DNA of 55,092 nt from Bacillus sp. FJAT-27916 (GCF_001183965.1 NZ_LFZV01000001.1:879492-934583); one strand, 5' to 3'. Positions 16,725 to 27,827 are shown, numbered from the stretch's first letter. The notes: generated from the sequence alone by a model not told the origin. Program-made: numbers and translations.

Positions 16725-17477
16725 TTGAAATATATTGAATCAATGCAGAATGCGCGTGTGAAGCAATGGAAGAAGCTTCTTGGCAAGAAGGAACGCGATA
16801 AGAGCCGGAAGTTCCTTGTAGAAGGCTTTCATTTAGTCGAAGAAGCGCTTAAGAACGGCCTTGTGGAGGATATCATCATTAAGGAGGGAACAGATCTTCC
16901 GCTGAAATGGAATGTGGAATCGACTGACCTGTTTACCGTACATAATGAGGTATTTGCTGTACTCGCAGACACGGATACACCGCAGGGAGTTATCGCGGTA
17001 TGCCATAAACCACGCTTAGAGCTTGAGGAAGGAAGCTTGGAAACGGTCCTGCTTATTGACCGCGTACAAGATCCCGGCAATATCGGCACGATGATCCGCA
17101 CGGCTGATGCAGCCGGCTTTAGTGCCGTTATATTAGGGGATGGCTGTGCTGACCCATACAGTCCGAAGGTTGTCCGTTCTACTCAGGGGAGCCTGTTCCA
17201 TCTGCCGATTTTAAAAGGAAATTTAGTGGACTGGACGGAGCGGCTGCAAGCAAGCGGTGTAAAAGTATTCGGTACAGCCTTGCAGGGGGCGAAGCCTTAC
17301 CGGGAGATTGGACGTGCTGACCGTTTTGCCCTCCTCGTCGGGAATGAAGGCAGCGGTGTGAGCGAGGAGCTTCTGCAAAAGACGGATCAGAATGTGTACA
17401 TCCCGATTTACGGAAAAAGTGAATCCCTAAATGTGGCGGTCGCAGCAGGTATTCTGATGTATGGGCTAAAGAATTAA
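16725..17477 (+). CDS. ysgA: TrmH/SpoU-family RNA 2'-O-methyltransferase
   Basis: 250 residues. N-terminal substrate-binding domain (IESMQNARVKQWKKL), then the SPOUT knot with motif 1 DPGNIGTMIRTADAAGF, motif 2 LLVGNEGSGVS and motif 3 IPIYGKSESLNVAVAAGI, complete for SAM binding and catalysis. The target nucleotide (rRNA or tRNA) is not predictable. TTG start with AAGGTGAAGGAAAG upstream. Position before pheS as in B. subtilis. Confidence 0.92.
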   Translation: MKYIESMQNARVKQWKKLLGKKERDKSRKFLVEGFHLVEEALKNGLVEDIIIKEGTDLPLKWNVESTDLFTVHNEVFAVLADTDTPQGVIAVCHKPRLELEEGSLETVLLIDRVQDPGNIGTMIRTADAAGFSAVILGDGCADPYSPKVVRSTQGSLFHLPILKGNLVDWTERLQASGVKVFGTALQGAKPYREIGRADRFALLVGNEGSGVSEELLQKTDQNVYIPIYGKSESLNVAVAAGILMYGLKN

Positions 17478-17492
17478 TTTTTCGCCAAGGGT

Positions 17493-17521
17493 TTGAAACA
17501 GACAAGGAATTCGATTATAAT
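17493..17521 (+). promoter_or_regulatory. SigA-type promoter of pheST
   Basis: TTGAAA (17493-17498), 17-base spacer, TATAAT (17516-17521), directly before the T-box leader. Confidence 0.8.
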
Positions 17522-17534
17522 GAAACAATAAAAA

Positions 17535-17811
17535 TTGATGATGAAAAGCAATGATGGAGAACAAGTAATTGTTTCGTTGAAAGGGCTACTATTCAGGGAG
17601 AAAATGCCGCTGACTGAAAGCATTTTTAGAAGCCGGAAACAATGAATTCACCTCCGGAGCTGCAACCGGGACCGCTGGAATTAAGCGTAAAGGTTTGCCG
17701 GCATGAAAGCCGTTATGAAATGAAGCGAGCGCTGCCTGTTTAGGCTTGCGCTAACAAGGGTGGTACCGCGACTCATAACCTCGTCCCTTTTTTAGGAGAC
17801 GGGGTTTTTTG
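17535..17811 (+). ncRNA. T-box leader of pheST
   Basis: T-box core AAGGGTGGTACCGCG (about 17756-17770), a stem I with phenylalanine specifier TTC (17647-17649, in AATGAATTCACC), and a terminator AACCTCGTC / GACGGGGTT followed by TTTTTT (about 17778-17809). Uncharged tRNA-Phe should switch on pheST. Confidence 0.93.
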
Positions 17812-17857
17812 TGTTTTCATTTAATTTCATCAGATTGATTAAATAGGAGGATGTATC

Positions 17858-18895
17858 ATGCAAGAAAAATTACACGCATTGCAGCAGGAAGCTTTGCAAA
17901 AAGTCTCTGAAGCAGCTGATTTGAAGGCGTTAAATGATGTCCGTGTTGCTTATCTTGGCAAGAAAGGGCCGATTACGGAAGTATTGAGAGGCATGGGAAG
18001 CCTTTCAGCGGAAGAAAGACCGAAGCTTGGCGCACTTGCCAATGAGGTACGTGCGGCAATCACAGCGGCTATTGAGGAGAAACACGCAGCCCTTGAAGAA
18101 GAGGCAGTAATCCAGCAGTTAGCGGCAGAGAAGATTGACGTTACCCTTCCAGGTGCTCCTTTCAGAAAAGGAAATCATCACCCGCTCACGAAAATCACAG
18201 AGCAGCTTGAGGACTTATTCCTAGGCATGGGTTACACGATTGCCGAAGGTCCGGAAGTGGAACAGGATTATTATAACTTTGAGGCGCTTAACCTGCCGAA
18301 GAGCCACCCGGCACGAGATATGCAGGATTCTTTCTATATCACAGATGAGATCTTAATGCGTACACACACTTCCCCAGTACAAGCCCGTACATTGGAGAAG
18401 CATGAAGGAAAAGGCCCGGTTAAAATCATTTGCCCAGGTAAAGTGTACCGCCGTGATAATGATGATGCGACACACTCTCACCAATTCATGCAAATTGAGG
18501 GGCTTGTCGTGGATGAGAACATCACGATGGCTGACTTAAACGGAACGTTAGAAGTATTCGCGAAGAAATTCTTCGGTGAAGACCGTGAAATCCGCCTTCG
18601 CCCAAGCTTCTTCCCATTCACAGAGCCTTCCGTTGAGATGGATATCTCCTGCAAAATCTGCGGCGGCAAAGGCTGCTCCGTATGTAAGGGAACAGGCTGG
18701 ATTGAGATCTTAGGCGGCGGTATGGTGCATCCGAACGTCCTTGAGATGGCTGGCTTTGATTCCAGCAAATACACTGGATTTGCCTTTGGTATGGGTGTAG
18801 AGCGTATTGCGATGCTGAAATATGGCATTGATGACATTCGCCATTTCTATACAAATGATGTTCGTTTCACCAGCCAGTTTCACTGCCACGAGTAA
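17858..18895 (+). CDS. pheS: Phenylalanyl-tRNA synthetase alpha subunit
   Basis: 345 residues, catalytic subunit of the alpha2-beta2 class II enzyme. N-terminal coiled coil (1-85) for tRNA contact, then the catalytic domain with [45 protein letters not shown] (motif 2) and [18 protein letters not shown] (motif 3). Ribosome binding site AGGAGG. pheT starts 23 bases after the stop, forming one T-box-regulated operon. Confidence 0.98.
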   Translation: MQEKLHALQQEALQKVSEAADLKALNDVRVAYLGKKGPITEVLRGMGSLSAEERPKLGALANEVRAAITAAIEEKHAALEEEAVIQQLAAEKIDVTLPGAPFRKGNHHPLTKITEQLEDLFLGMGYTIAEGPEVEQDYYNFEALNLPKSHPARDMQDSFYITDEILMRTHTSPVQARTLEKHEGKGPVKIICPGKVYRRDNDDATHSHQFMQIEGLVVDENITMADLNGTLEVFAKKFFGEDREIRLRPSFFPFTEPSVEMDISCKICGGKGCSVCKGTGWIEILGGGMVHPNVLEMAGFDSSKYTGFAFGMGVERIAMLKYGIDDIRHFYTNDVRFTSQFHCHE

Positions 18896-18918
18896 AGAAT
18901 GAGTCAGGAGGAAAAATC

Positions 18919-21330
18919 ATGTTCGTATCATATAAATGGTTACAAGAGTATGTTGATTTAGATGGAATCAGCGCACAGGAATTAGCAGAGAAAATTACCC
19001 GCAGCGGGATTGAAGTAGAGGGTGTGGAAGCACCGGCAGAATCCATTACGAATGTCGTGATTGGTCATGTTCTGCAGAAAGAACAGCATCCAAATGCAGA
19101 TAAATTAAGTGTCTGCCAGGTAGATGTCGGCGAAGAGGAGCCAATCCAAATCGTTTGCGGCGCACCAAATGTCGCAGCAGGCCAAAAAGTGCCGGTTGCC
19201 CGTGTGGGAGCGGTACTTCCAGGCAATTTTAAAATCAAGAAAAGCAAGCTTCGCGGGGAAGCATCCAACGGAATGATCTGCTCCCTTCAAGAGCTTGGCA
19301 TCGAAGCGAAGGTTGTCGCGAAGGAATATGCAACAGGCATCTTTGTATTCCCGAGTGATGTCGTTCCTGGAACGAATGCGCTTGAAGTGCTTGGTCTAGA
19401 TGATGCAATCCTTGAGCTGGGGCTTACGCCAAACCGTTCTGACTGCTTGAGCATGCTTGGTGTCGCGTATGAAGTGGCAGCCATCCTCGGCAAAGAAGTG
19501 AAGCTTCCAGAGGCAGTTGTATCCGGTTCTGAGGAAAAGGCATCTGATTACATCTCTATCAAGGTAGAAGCGAAGGAACAAAATCCTTTATACATTGCAA
19601 AAGTGATCAAGGATGTCAAAATTGGGCCATCTCCATTATGGCTGCAATCCATCCTGATGAAGAGCGGCATCCGCCCGCATAATAATGTCGTTGACGTGAC
19701 GAACTATATTCTTCTTGAATACGGCCAGCCGCTTCATTCCTTTGACTATGATCGTCTTGGTTCAAAAGAGATCGTTGTACGCATGGCACATGAGGGCGAG
19801 AAGCTCGTAACACTTGATGAGGCAGAACGTACGCTTACACCAGATCATTTAGTGATCACAAACGGCAAAGAGCCAATTGCCCTTGCAGGTGTCATGGGCG
19901 GAGCAAACTCTGAGGTTGTGGATGAAACGACAACGGTTCTGCTTGAAGCAGCCTACTTCGCTGGCGGCCCAGTGCGTAAAGCATCCAAAGATTTCGGCCT
20001 TCGTTCTGAAGCAAGTGCCCGCTTTGAAAAAGGGGTTGACCCGAACCGCGTTCGCGCTGCAGGAGACCGCGCTGCTGCAATGATTGCAGAGCTTGCAGGC
20101 GGAACTGTGCTTGACGGCTATGCAGAAGTCAATGAATTAACGGTTGAACCAGCCGTTGTCAGCATCACGCTTGGCAAAATCAATAAAGTCCTTGGTACAG
20201 AACTGCAAGTATCTGATGTGGAAGACATTCTCTCCCGCCTTCAGTTTGAAGTGAAGACAGAAGGAGAAGAGTTCGTTATCACGGTACCGACTCGCCGCGG
20301 CGATATCACGATTCCAGAAGATATCATTGAAGAAGTAGCCCGTCTATACGGATATGATAATCTTCCGAAAACATTGCCTGTCGGTGAATCAAAGCCAGGC
20401 CTGCTAACAGACTATCAATTGAAACGCCGCATCGTACGCCGTTATCTTGAAGGCTCCGGCTTAATGCAAAACGTGACGTACTCTCTCACATCAGAAGAGA
20501 AAGCTTCCATGTATGCGCTAGATAAACGCGAAAGCATCCGTCTTGCCATGCCAATGAGTGAAGAGAGAAGCACTCTTCGCATGAGCTTGCTTCCAGGTCT
20601 TCTGGATGTAGTGAAATACAATGTAGCCCGCCAAATGGACAGCGTTGCTGTATATGAAACAGGCGGTGTCTTCTTGAAAACAAGCAGTGATGAGCTTCCA
20701 GAAGAAAAAGAACATCTCGCTGGAGCGGTGACTGGTCTATGGAACGCTAACCTATGGCAAGGCGAGAAGAAACCAGTTGATTTCTTCGTTGTAAAAGGAA
20801 TCCTTGAAGGCTTATTCCGTCAATTAGGCGTGAGCGAACGTATTGAGTGGAAGCAGGCTGTCAGAGCCGATCTGCACCCAGGACGCACAGCCGATATTCT
20901 TTTAGACGGTGAAGTCATTGGATTTGCCGGCCAAGTCCACCCGAAAGTGGAAAAGAAAGAAGACTTGAAAGCAACCTATGTATTCGAATTATCCCTTCAT
21001 GCGCTATTAAACGCTGAAACAAACGAAATTCAATACACAGCTATCCCGCGCTTCCCATCCATCACACGCGACATCGCACTAGTCGTTGACAAGGATGTAG
21101 TTGCAGGAGAAATGAGCGCCATCATCAAAGAAGCAGGCGGTAAACTACTGAAAGAAGTCCACCTCTTCGATCTATATGAAGGCGAAAGAATGGAAGAAGG
21201 CAAAAAGTCACTCGCATTCTCCCTAAAATACTTCGACCCAGAAAAAACATTGACGGACGAAGAAGTAACGAAAGCCCATGGCAAAGTATTGTATGCTGTG
21301 GAAGAAAAAGGAGCATCGTTAAGAGGCTGA
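18919..21330 (+). CDS. pheT: Phenylalanyl-tRNA synthetase beta subunit
   Basis: 803 residues. N-terminal EMAP-II-type OB fold (about 40-150, [15 protein letters not shown]), the B3/B4 editing region ([17 protein letters not shown]), the B5 DNA-binding-like domain, a catalytic-like core, and a C-terminal ferredoxin-like anticodon domain ([15 protein letters not shown] ... [19 protein letters not shown]). Ribosome binding site CAGGAGGAAAA. The stop codon lies inside the first copy of the hairpin repeat that fills the pheT-rnhC gap. Confidence 0.98.
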   Translation: MFVSYKWLQEYVDLDGISAQELAEKITRSGIEVEGVEAPAESITNVVIGHVLQKEQHPNADKLSVCQVDVGEEEPIQIVCGAPNVAAGQKVPVARVGAVLPGNFKIKKSKLRGEASNGMICSLQELGIEAKVVAKEYATGIFVFPSDVVPGTNALEVLGLDDAILELGLTPNRSDCLSMLGVAYEVAAILGKEVKLPEAVVSGSEEKASDYISIKVEAKEQNPLYIAKVIKDVKIGPSPLWLQSILMKSGIRPHNNVVDVTNYILLEYGQPLHSFDYDRLGSKEIVVRMAHEGEKLVTLDEAERTLTPDHLVITNGKEPIALAGVMGGANSEVVDETTTVLLEAAYFAGGPVRKASKDFGLRSEASARFEKGVDPNRVRAAGDRAAAMIAELAGGTVLDGYAEVNELTVEPAVVSITLGKINKVLGTELQVSDVEDILSRLQFEVKTEGEEFVITVPTRRGDITIPEDIIEEVARLYGYDNLPKTLPVGESKPGLLTDYQLKRRIVRRYLEGSGLMQNVTYSLTSEEKASMYALDKRESIRLAMPMSEERSTLRMSLLPGLLDVVKYNVARQMDSVAVYETGGVFLKTSSDELPEEKEHLAGAVTGLWNANLWQGEKKPVDFFVVKGILEGLFRQLGVSERIEWKQAVRADLHPGRTADILLDGEVIGFAGQVHPKVEKKEDLKATYVFELSLHALLNAETNEIQYTAIPRFPSITRDIALVVDKDVVAGEMSAIIKEAGGKLLKEVHLFDLYEGERMEEGKKSLAFSLKYFDPEKTLTDEEVTKAHGKVLYAVEEKGASLRG

Positions 21331-21407
21331 GGCGACTGATAGAGGTACGAAGACTAAGAACGCCGCGTCGTGCGGCACCGTCTTCATGACCGACGTCGTG
21401 TCGGCCT
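21325..21407. repeat. Hairpin repeat module, copy 1
   Basis: GAAGAC / GTCTTC forms an outer stem around hairpin GCCGC-GTCGT-GCGGC, followed by a second hairpin CCGAC-GTCGT-GTCGG. It shares with copy 3 a further 5' extension GGCTGAGGCGRCTGATAGAGG, which overlaps the pheT stop codon. Confidence 0.85.
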
Positions 21408-21415
21408 GCGACAAG

Positions 21416-21531
21416 CATAAGAAAAAAGCGCGAAGGGAAGGAAAAGGAACAAAGACTAAGAAACGCCACATCGTGTGGCGACGTCTTTGTGACCGATGTC
21501 GTATCGGCCTCCCGTAGCGCTTTTTCTTATG
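21416..21531. repeat. Long inverted repeat enclosing hairpin module copy 2
   Basis: CATAAGAAAAAAGCGC (21416-21431) pairs with GCGCTTTTTCTTATG (21517-21531), differing by one A; GGGA/TCCC extends the pairing inward. Inside lies copy 2 (21446-21510): outer stem ACAAAGAC/GTCTTTGT, hairpin GCCAC-ATCGT-GTGGC and hairpin CCGAT-GTCGT-ATCGG. Relative to copy 1 the stem changes are paired, so base pairing is preserved. The shape resembles a small non-autonomous mobile element or structured RNA. Confidence 0.85.
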
Positions 21532-21581
21532 TCTCGAGCAGCTAGGAGCCGAAGCTGGATTAGTTAAGAGGTTAATTGAAG

Positions 21582-21658
21582 GGCTGAGGCGGCTGATAGA
21601 GGAACAAAGAACGGCGCGTTATGCGGCACCGTCTTCGTGACCGACGTCGTGTCGGCCT
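21582..21658. repeat. Hairpin repeat module, copy 3
   Basis: Begins GGCTGAGGCGGCTGATAGAGG as copy 1 does, then a shortened outer arm, hairpin GGCGC-GTTAT-GCGGC (one mismatch) and a perfect CCGAC-GTCGT-GTCGG. It has lost about four bases compared with copies 1 and 2. Confidence 0.8.
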
Positions 21659-21661
21659 AAA

Positions 21662-21701
21662 AACTGCCGGAGCTGTTGAGTTTTCAACAGCTCCGGCAGT
21701 T
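21662..21701 (-). terminator. rnhC terminator
   Basis: Perfect 18-bp stem AACTGCCGGAGCTGTTGA / TCAACAGCTCCGGCAGTT with a 4-nt loop; read on the minus strand it is followed by TTTTT. It probably also stops pheT transcripts, although the plus-strand T-run is poor. Confidence 0.92.
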
Positions 21702-21704
21702 CCT

Positions 21705-22664
21705 TTACAAGCCTGCCTTACGCACAATCTGGCGGGCTTTTTCTGTATTGGCAAAATGCATTTTGGCGAGCGGTCCTAAAGCGGCTTCGCCTTTTTTTGC
21801 GATGATTAGGGCAGCTGTGTCATCGACCTTTGAGCCGGCTCCCTTTGGAATGGTGACGCCGGCCTGTTCGCTCAATAAGTCCATATGCTTTAAGAAGGCA
21901 TAGCGGGCAATGACTGAAGCAGCGGCAACAGCAGTAGAAATGCTTTCTGCTTTTGTGCTGAAATAGAGCGGGACTTCACGTTTTCCCGTTGTTCCAGTAT
22001 GGCGAAAATAAACGCCAGGCTCGCAGAATTGGTCAATGAGAATACCGTCGGGCTTGATGTCGTTCAATTTACCGAGCAAATGGTTGATGGCTTGCTCATG
22101 AAGCATCGCTTTCATCTTGCCCTGACTATAGCCCTTCGCCTGCAGCTGATTGTATTTTTCATTGCGCAAAACGAGCAGGCTATATGGAATCATCTCCGTG
22201 ATCTTTCGGCCGAGAATGAGGATTTGCGGGTCTTTGATCGTTTTTGAATCACGAATGCCCATATCCTCAAGCACCCGGATATGCTCGGATGAAACATAGG
22301 CAGCAGCGACGGTTACAGGTCCGAAGTAGTCGCCGGTGCCGGCCTCATCTGTCCCGATAATATTTAATTGATTAATCGTGCCAGGTGGACGGTATGAATG
22401 GTCAGAGACGTTTCGTTTAGTGAAGGGTGAGCCGCTTTTCTTTTGAGCAGGTGCTGTTCCCGTACTTCCCCATTTCTTCGCTTCAGCCGTTGTATTGCTG
22501 CCTTGAAATAATACTTTCCCTGATTTATAGGCTGTTATCGTCGCACCATTGACTTTAGCTGAAAACACAGCGCCAGCAGGTGTATTCGCCGTGATGGAAG
22601 CGGCATAGTGGTCTTTCATTTTATAGAGAGTGTCATTGGATACCTTGATGACGGTATTGGACAT
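21705..22664 (-). CDS. rnhC: Ribonuclease HIII
   Basis: 319 residues. Removes RNA from RNA-DNA hybrids. The N-terminal DUF3378/TBP-like substrate-binding domain (1-90) is followed by the catalytic domain with GTDEAGTGDYFGPV (Asp-Glu pair), ILIDQF (Asp) and a later Asp in GSKVDDTAAL. The DEDD/E set appears complete. The ATG follows AGAGGTGAAG. Divergent from zapA. Confidence 0.96.
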   Translation of the reverse strand: MSNTVIKVSNDTLYKMKDHYAASITANTPAGAVFSAKVNGATITAYKSGKVLFQGSNTTAEAKKWGSTGTAPAQKKSGSPFTKRNVSDHSYRPPGTINQLNIIGTDEAGTGDYFGPVTVAAAYVSSEHIRVLEDMGIRDSKTIKDPQILILGRKITEMIPYSLLVLRNEKYNQLQAKGYSQGKMKAMLHEQAINHLLGKLNDIKPDGILIDQFCEPGVYFRHTGTTGKREVPLYFSTKAESISTAVAAASVIARYAFLKHMDLLSEQAGVTIPKGAGSKVDDTAALIIAKKGEAALGPLAKMHFANTEKARQIVRKAGL

Positions 22665-22789
22665 TCTACTTCACCTCTTTAGCAATTTCGTTTTATTATG
22701 TAACTAACAGTTTTTATCAAGTAATTCCAAGAAAATCAATTTCGTGGTATGATATAAGATAGGATTTTTTACGAATGGAGGCACACACC

Positions 22790-23047
22790 TTGTCGTTTCA
22801 AAAAAACAGGGTCAACGTTGAGATATATGGACAACAATACACCATTGTAGGGGATGAGGCAACGTCCCACTTGCGTAAGGTCGCCCTTTCAGTGGATGAG
22901 AGAATGAGAGAAATCGGCCAAAAGAATCCGGGATTGGATACGACGAAATTGGCGGTTTTGACAGCGGTCAATGCCATTCACGATTATTATAAATTATTGG
23001 AGAAAATTGAAGAGTTGGAATTAGAATTAAATCAAGAGAAGAAATGA
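22790..23047 (+). CDS. zapA: Cell division protein ZapA
   Basis: 85 residues, FtsZ-ring-associated protein promoting protofilament bundling. N-terminal beta segment [16 protein letters not shown] and C-terminal coiled coil ([22 protein letters not shown]). TTG start at 22790, eight bases after GGAGG; this gives exactly the B. subtilis length. The in-frame ATG at 22775 precedes the ribosome binding site and is unlikely. cvpA/yshB follows after 7 bases, forming an operon. Confidence 0.92.
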   Translation: MSFQKNRVNVEIYGQQYTIVGDEATSHLRKVALSVDERMREIGQKNPGLDTTKLAVLTAVNAIHDYYKLLEKIEELELELNQEKK

Positions 23048-23054
23048 GGGTAAC

Positions 23055-23591
23055 ATGGTTACATTAATTATACTGTTTGCTTTGTTGTTGGGATTCTTCG
23101 TTGGGTTAAGAAGAGGACTTATCCTCCAGACCATCCATTTGGTCGGCTTTATCATTGCCTTGATTGTCGCAAGGATGTTCTACAAGGATTTGGGAGATAA
23201 GCTGGAGATGTGGGTTCCATTCCCGTCCTCTGATGATGGAACGTTGACGATGCTGTTTGATGCCGTCCATCTTGATGCGGCGTTTTATAATGCGATTGCC
23301 TTCCTGCTGATATTTATCCTGGTGAAATTTGCGCTGCAAATGATTGGTTCAATGCTTGATTTCCTTGCCCAGCTGCCATTGTTAAAACAAATCAATAAAT
23401 TGGCCGGCGGTGCTCTAGGCTTCGTACAAACCTATCTTGGGATCTTTATCCTACTTTATATCGCGGCAATGCTGCCAATCGGCACCCTGCAGGAATGGAT
23501 TCAAGGGTCTTTCTTAGCGGAGGCTATTATCCTTGATACGCCATTTTTGTCCAATTGGGTAACGGATTTATGGTTTAATCCGCTGTCATGA
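23055..23591 (+). CDS. yshB: CvpA family membrane protein YshB
   Basis: 178 residues with four membrane segments (about 3-20, 25-45, 77-98, 115-137). CvpA-type topology, including the N-terminal GFFVGLRRGLILQ. The cellular role is unclear; relatives are linked to colicin V production and envelope stress. ATG eight bases after GAGGG, immediately downstream of zapA. Confidence 0.88.
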   Translation: MVTLIILFALLLGFFVGLRRGLILQTIHLVGFIIALIVARMFYKDLGDKLEMWVPFPSSDDGTLTMLFDAVHLDAAFYNAIAFLLIFILVKFALQMIGSMLDFLAQLPLLKQINKLAGGALGFVQTYLGIFILLYIAAMLPIGTLQEWIQGSFLAEAIILDTPFLSNWVTDLWFNPLS

Positions 23592-23622
23592 CTTTTCCAT
23601 TCATGGGGAAGTCTTTCTTTTT
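23590..23622 (+). terminator. zapA-yshB terminator
   Basis: GACTTTTCC / GGGGAAGTC (two T-G pairs), loop ATTCAT, T-rich tail. It overlaps the yshB stop codon. Confidence 0.8.
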
Positions 23623-23700
23623 ATGTTGCGGGAGTCAGCTTGTATATAATAATAGTTAACGGTATCTTTAACATTAAGAACGTACGGGTGGGTGATTAGG

Positions 23701-25419
23701 ATGAGCGTGAATAAAAAAGACGTCATTAAATTATTGGAAACGATTGCGACATATATGGAATTAAAGGGGGAGAACCCGTTTAAGGTATCTGCCTTCCGTA
23801 AGGCTGCACAGGCGTTGGAAATTGACGACCGGAGCATCACAGAAATCGAGGATTTTACCAAGCTATCCGGCATTGGCAAAGGCACGGCTGCGGTAATTAC
23901 CGAGTATTTGGAGACAGGGGCCTCAGAAGTGCTGAAAGAGCTGCAGGAGGAGGTTCCAAAGGGATTGATTCCTCTCTTGAGGCTGCAAGGCCTAGGCGGC
24001 AAGAAAATTGCTAAGCTCTATAAGGAATTACATATCACGAATGCAGAAGAGCTGAAGGCTGCCTGTGAAGAAGGGAAAGTGTCCGCACTCTCAGGGTTCG
24101 GCAAGAAAACGGAGGAGAATATCTTAGAGGCTATCAAGACGATGAATACAAAGCCGGACAGGCTCCCTCTTGCTGTTATGCTTCCGATTGTGGAGGATAT
24201 TGAAAGCCGGCTTGAAGGGATGAAGGAAATTATCCGTTTCTCCCGGGCTGGAAGTATCAGACGAGGCCGAGAGACTATTAAGGATCTGGATTTTATTATT
24301 GCCACAAATGAACCGGGCAAAATTAAAGAGGCAATTCTGGCATTTGAGCATATCGACCATATTGTTGCGGCCGGAGATACAAAGGTGTCACTCGCTCTTT
24401 CCTATGACCATGAGATTGCGGTTGACTTCCGGATGGTGAAACCGGAGGAATTTGTTACAGCTCTCCATTACTTTACCGGATCGAAGGACCATAATGTGAG
24501 ATTGCGTCAATTGGCGAAAGACCGGGGAGAAAAGGTCAGTGAGTATGGGGTTGAGAACCTGGAAACAGGTGCTGTTTTGACCTTTGAACGGGAAGAGGAG
24601 ATGTTCGCCCATTTCGGATTGCCGTTTATTCCGCCGGAGCTCAGACAGGATGGAACGGAAATCGAGAAGTTTACGAAGGATTATCCACTCATCCAGGAAG
24701 AGGATATTAAGGGAGACCTTCATATGCATACGACTTGGAGTGATGGTGCCCAGACGCTGCGTGAGATGGTGGAGGCCTGCCGTGCGAAGGGCTATCGCTA
24801 TATGGCAATTACGGACCACTCCCAGTATTTAAAGGTAGCAAACGGGTTGACGGCTGAGCGAGTCAGGAAACAGAAAGAAGAGATTCGCAAGCTGAATGAA
24901 GAATATGATGATATCATGATTTTATCCGGGATTGAGATGGATATCCTGCCGGATGGAACGCTTGATTTCGATGATGAGCTTCTTAGTGAGCTCGATCTTG
25001 TGATTGCCTCTATCCATTCCTCCTTCTCACAGCCGCAGGATATGATTATGGAGCGGCTGAAGACTGCCCTCATGAATAAGCATGTAGACATCATCGCCCA
25101 TCCGACTGGACGGGTGATTGGCAGACGTGGCGGGTATGATGTAGATATGGATGCATTGATTCAGCTGGCAGCTGAAACGAATACAGCGCTTGAATTGAAT
25201 GCCAATCCAAATCGTCTTGACCTGGCAGCGAAAAATGTCAAAAAGGCACAGGAGGCAGGCGTCACAATTGTCATCAATACGGATGCCCACAGCATGGAAA
25301 TGCTTGATAATATGGAAGTGGGCATCGCAAACGCCAAGAGGGGCTGGCTTAAGAAGGAGACAGTTCTGAATGCGCGTACGGAGGAACAACTGCTGTCATT
25401 TTTGAACCGGAATGACTGA
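23701..25419 (+). CDS. polX: DNA polymerase/3'-5' exonuclease PolX
   Basis: 572 residues. N-terminal family X polymerase with two HhH motifs ([12 protein letters not shown] and [16 protein letters not shown]) and the palm carboxylates ([16 protein letters not shown] and [10 protein letters not shown]), then a C-terminal PHP exonuclease domain with [28 protein letters not shown] and NTDAHS. Base-excision and gap-filling repair. The ATG at 23701 agrees with the family; a GTG at 23692 is in frame. Runs close into mutS2 (28 bases to its start). Confidence 0.95.
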   Translation: MSVNKKDVIKLLETIATYMELKGENPFKVSAFRKAAQALEIDDRSITEIEDFTKLSGIGKGTAAVITEYLETGASEVLKELQEEVPKGLIPLLRLQGLGGKKIAKLYKELHITNAEELKAACEEGKVSALSGFGKKTEENILEAIKTMNTKPDRLPLAVMLPIVEDIESRLEGMKEIIRFSRAGSIRRGRETIKDLDFIIATNEPGKIKEAILAFEHIDHIVAAGDTKVSLALSYDHEIAVDFRMVKPEEFVTALHYFTGSKDHNVRLRQLAKDRGEKVSEYGVENLETGAVLTFEREEEMFAHFGLPFIPPELRQDGTEIEKFTKDYPLIQEEDIKGDLHMHTTWSDGAQTLREMVEACRAKGYRYMAITDHSQYLKVANGLTAERVRKQKEEIRKLNEEYDDIMILSGIEMDILPDGTLDFDDELLSELDLVIASIHSSFSQPQDMIMERLKTALMNKHVDIIAHPTGRVIGRRGGYDVDMDALIQLAAETNTALELNANPNRLDLAAKNVKKAQEAGVTIVINTDAHSMEMLDNMEVGIANAKRGWLKKETVLNARTEEQLLSFLNRND

Positions 25420-25447
25420 CTATAGATTAAGGGGAGGATTTTTCTCC

Positions 25448-27805
25448 ATGCAGCAAAAAGTATTAAAGACATTAGAATATAACAAGATTATTGAACAGCT
25501 TGAACAGCATGCGTCCTCAAGCTTAGGGAAGGATTTATGCCGTCACCTCCTTCCAAACGCTGTTTTAGAGGAAGTGAAGCATTCACAGGAAGAGACGGAC
25601 CAAGCAAGAACGGTTTACCGCTTAAAAGGTTCCGTTCCGCTTGGGGGCATCTTTGACATTCGCGGCTCAATGAAGCGGGCACGAATTGGCGGGGTGCTCA
25701 GCGCGACCGAATTAATGGAGACGGCGAGCACGCTTCGTGCGGGACGCAATATCCGCAAGTTCCTCGAGGATATGCAAGAGAACGAAATTGAATTGCCCAT
25801 TTTATATGCGTATAAGGATGAATTGGTTACCTTGCATGATGTTGAGAAGGAAATTAATGGCGCTATTGGTGACAATGGAGAGGTCCTTGATTCCGCAAGC
25901 GATACTCTGCGCTCGTTAAGACAGCAATTACGGACGAATGAAGCAAGGGTGCGTGAAAAACTAGAAAGCATGATTCGCTCAAGCAATGCGGCTAAAATGC
26001 TTTCTGATGCCATTATTACCATTCGGAATGACCGTTTCGTTATCCCGGTCAAACAGGAATATAGAAGTCATTACGGCGGAATCATTCATGATCAATCTGC
26101 CTCAGGGCAAACCTTATTCATTGAGCCGCAATCCATTGTGCAATTGAATAACTCTTTATCAGATATTCGTATTAAGGAAGCGCGTGAGGTGGAGAGAATC
26201 CTGACGAATCTATCCAATATGGTTGGGGAGCATTCAGAGGAAATCCTGTCTAATGTTGGAATTCTTGCTGCCCTTGATTTTGCCTTCGCGAAGGCAAAAT
26301 ATGCGAGGGCGATTCAAGCGACCATGCCTTTGATGAACAATAAGGGCATCATTAAATTGAAGAGTGCCCGTCATCCTTTAATTGACCCCGAGGTTGTCGT
26401 GGCCAACGATATCATTCTGGGTGAAACTTACGGAACAATGGTCATCACGGGTCCGAATACTGGGGGTAAAACAGTCACCCTAAAAACGGTTGGTCTTTGC
26501 ACATTGATGGCGATGTCCGGCTTACAGGTACCGGCACAGGAGGGATCCGAGCTTGCTGTCTTCCGTTCCGTGTATGCGGATATCGGTGATGAGCAGTCGA
26601 TTGAACAAAGCTTGAGTACCTTCTCTTCTCATATGGTCAATATTGTGGAGATTCTCGAAACGCTCGATTTCGAGAGCCTTGTACTGTTTGATGAGCTCGG
26701 GGCAGGGACAGACCCGCAGGAAGGTGCAGCGCTTGCAATTGCTATTCTTGATGAGGTCCATACCCGCGGAGCGAAGGTTATTGCGACAACTCATTATCCT
26801 GAACTAAAGGCATACGGCTACAATAAAGAGGGCGTCATTAACGCGAGTGTGGAGTTTGATGTTGAAACGCTCAGCCCGACTTACCGCCTCTTAATTGGTG
26901 TGCCGGGGCGAAGCAATGCTTTTGAGATTTCAACGAAGCTTGGCCTAAGCGACCGCATTATCCGCGATGCGAGAAGCATGGTCGGTGTGGAATCCAATAA
27001 AGTGGAGAATATGATTGCTTCACTGGAGACTTCCCGAAGAGAAGCGGAGAAGGATTGGAAAGAGGCTGAGGCATACTTGAAAAATGCTGAACGGCTTCAT
27101 AAGGACCTTCAAGAAGAAATGAAGGAATACTATGAGAAGAAGGATGCCTTAATCGAGAAGGCTAAACAGGAGGCAAGAGAGCTTGTCAGCCAGGCCGAGA
27201 AGGAAGCAGAGGGAATCATCAGCGACCTTAGAAAGCTCCGTTTAGAGAAAAACGCCGAAGTGAAGGAGCATGAGCTGATTGAGGCGAAGCGCAGGTTGAC
27301 AGATGCCAAGCCGGAGCTGACAAAGCAAGTCAGAAAAACAGGAAGCGGCCAAACGCAAAGAACCCTTAAGCCGGGGGATGAGGTTAAGGTGCTGTCTTTC
27401 GGTCAAAAAGGAACCTTGCTTGAGAAGGTATCGGATAATGAATGGAATGTCCAAATGGGTATCTTGAAGATGAAGGTCAAGGAAAAGGATCTTGAATTCA
27501 AGAGCAGTCCAAAGCCTGTTGAGACAAGAACGATTGCGAGTGTGAAAGGGAAGGACTTCCACGTTAACCTGGAACTGGACCTTCGCGGTGAGCGCTATGA
27601 GAGCGCGCTGTCGCGGGTTGAGAAATATATAGACGATGCCTTGCTAGCCGGTTATCCGCGCGTGTCCATTATCCACGGAAAGGGTACTGGAGCCTTGCGC
27701 CAAGGAGTGAGGGATTATTTGAAGAACCATCGTTCCGTGAAATCAATGCGCTTTGGGGAAGCATCTGAGGGCGGAACCGGTGTAACGATTGTGGAGCTAA
27801 AATAA
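25448..27805 (+). CDS. mutSB: Endonuclease MutS2
   Basis: 785 residues, the exact family length. Lacks the mismatch-recognition domain of MutS; has core/lever helices, the ABC ATPase with Walker [14 protein letters not shown], signature SLSTFSSHM and Walker [14 protein letters not shown], a long charged coiled coil (about 515-640), and a C-terminal Smr nuclease domain ([12 protein letters not shown] ... [14 protein letters not shown]). Acts on recombination intermediates and, in B. subtilis, on collided ribosomes. The ATG at 25448 follows GGGGAGG with a 10-base gap. Confidence 0.96.
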   Translation: MQQKVLKTLEYNKIIEQLEQHASSSLGKDLCRHLLPNAVLEEVKHSQEETDQARTVYRLKGSVPLGGIFDIRGSMKRARIGGVLSATELMETASTLRAGRNIRKFLEDMQENEIELPILYAYKDELVTLHDVEKEINGAIGDNGEVLDSASDTLRSLRQQLRTNEARVREKLESMIRSSNAAKMLSDAIITIRNDRFVIPVKQEYRSHYGGIIHDQSASGQTLFIEPQSIVQLNNSLSDIRIKEAREVERILTNLSNMVGEHSEEILSNVGILAALDFAFAKAKYARAIQATMPLMNNKGIIKLKSARHPLIDPEVVVANDIILGETYGTMVITGPNTGGKTVTLKTVGLCTLMAMSGLQVPAQEGSELAVFRSVYADIGDEQSIEQSLSTFSSHMVNIVEILETLDFESLVLFDELGAGTDPQEGAALAIAILDEVHTRGAKVIATTHYPELKAYGYNKEGVINASVEFDVETLSPTYRLLIGVPGRSNAFEISTKLGLSDRIIRDARSMVGVESNKVENMIASLETSRREAEKDWKEAEAYLKNAERLHKDLQEEMKEYYEKKDALIEKAKQEARELVSQAEKEAEGIISDLRKLRLEKNAEVKEHELIEAKRRLTDAKPELTKQVRKTGSGQTQRTLKPGDEVKVLSFGQKGTLLEKVSDNEWNVQMGILKMKVKEKDLEFKSSPKPVETRTIASVKGKDFHVNLELDLRGERYESALSRVEKYIDDALLAGYPRVSIIHGKGTGALRQGVRDYLKNHRSVKSMRFGEASEGGTGVTIVELK

Positions 27806-27827
27806 AGGGGCTTAACGGGAGGAACCT

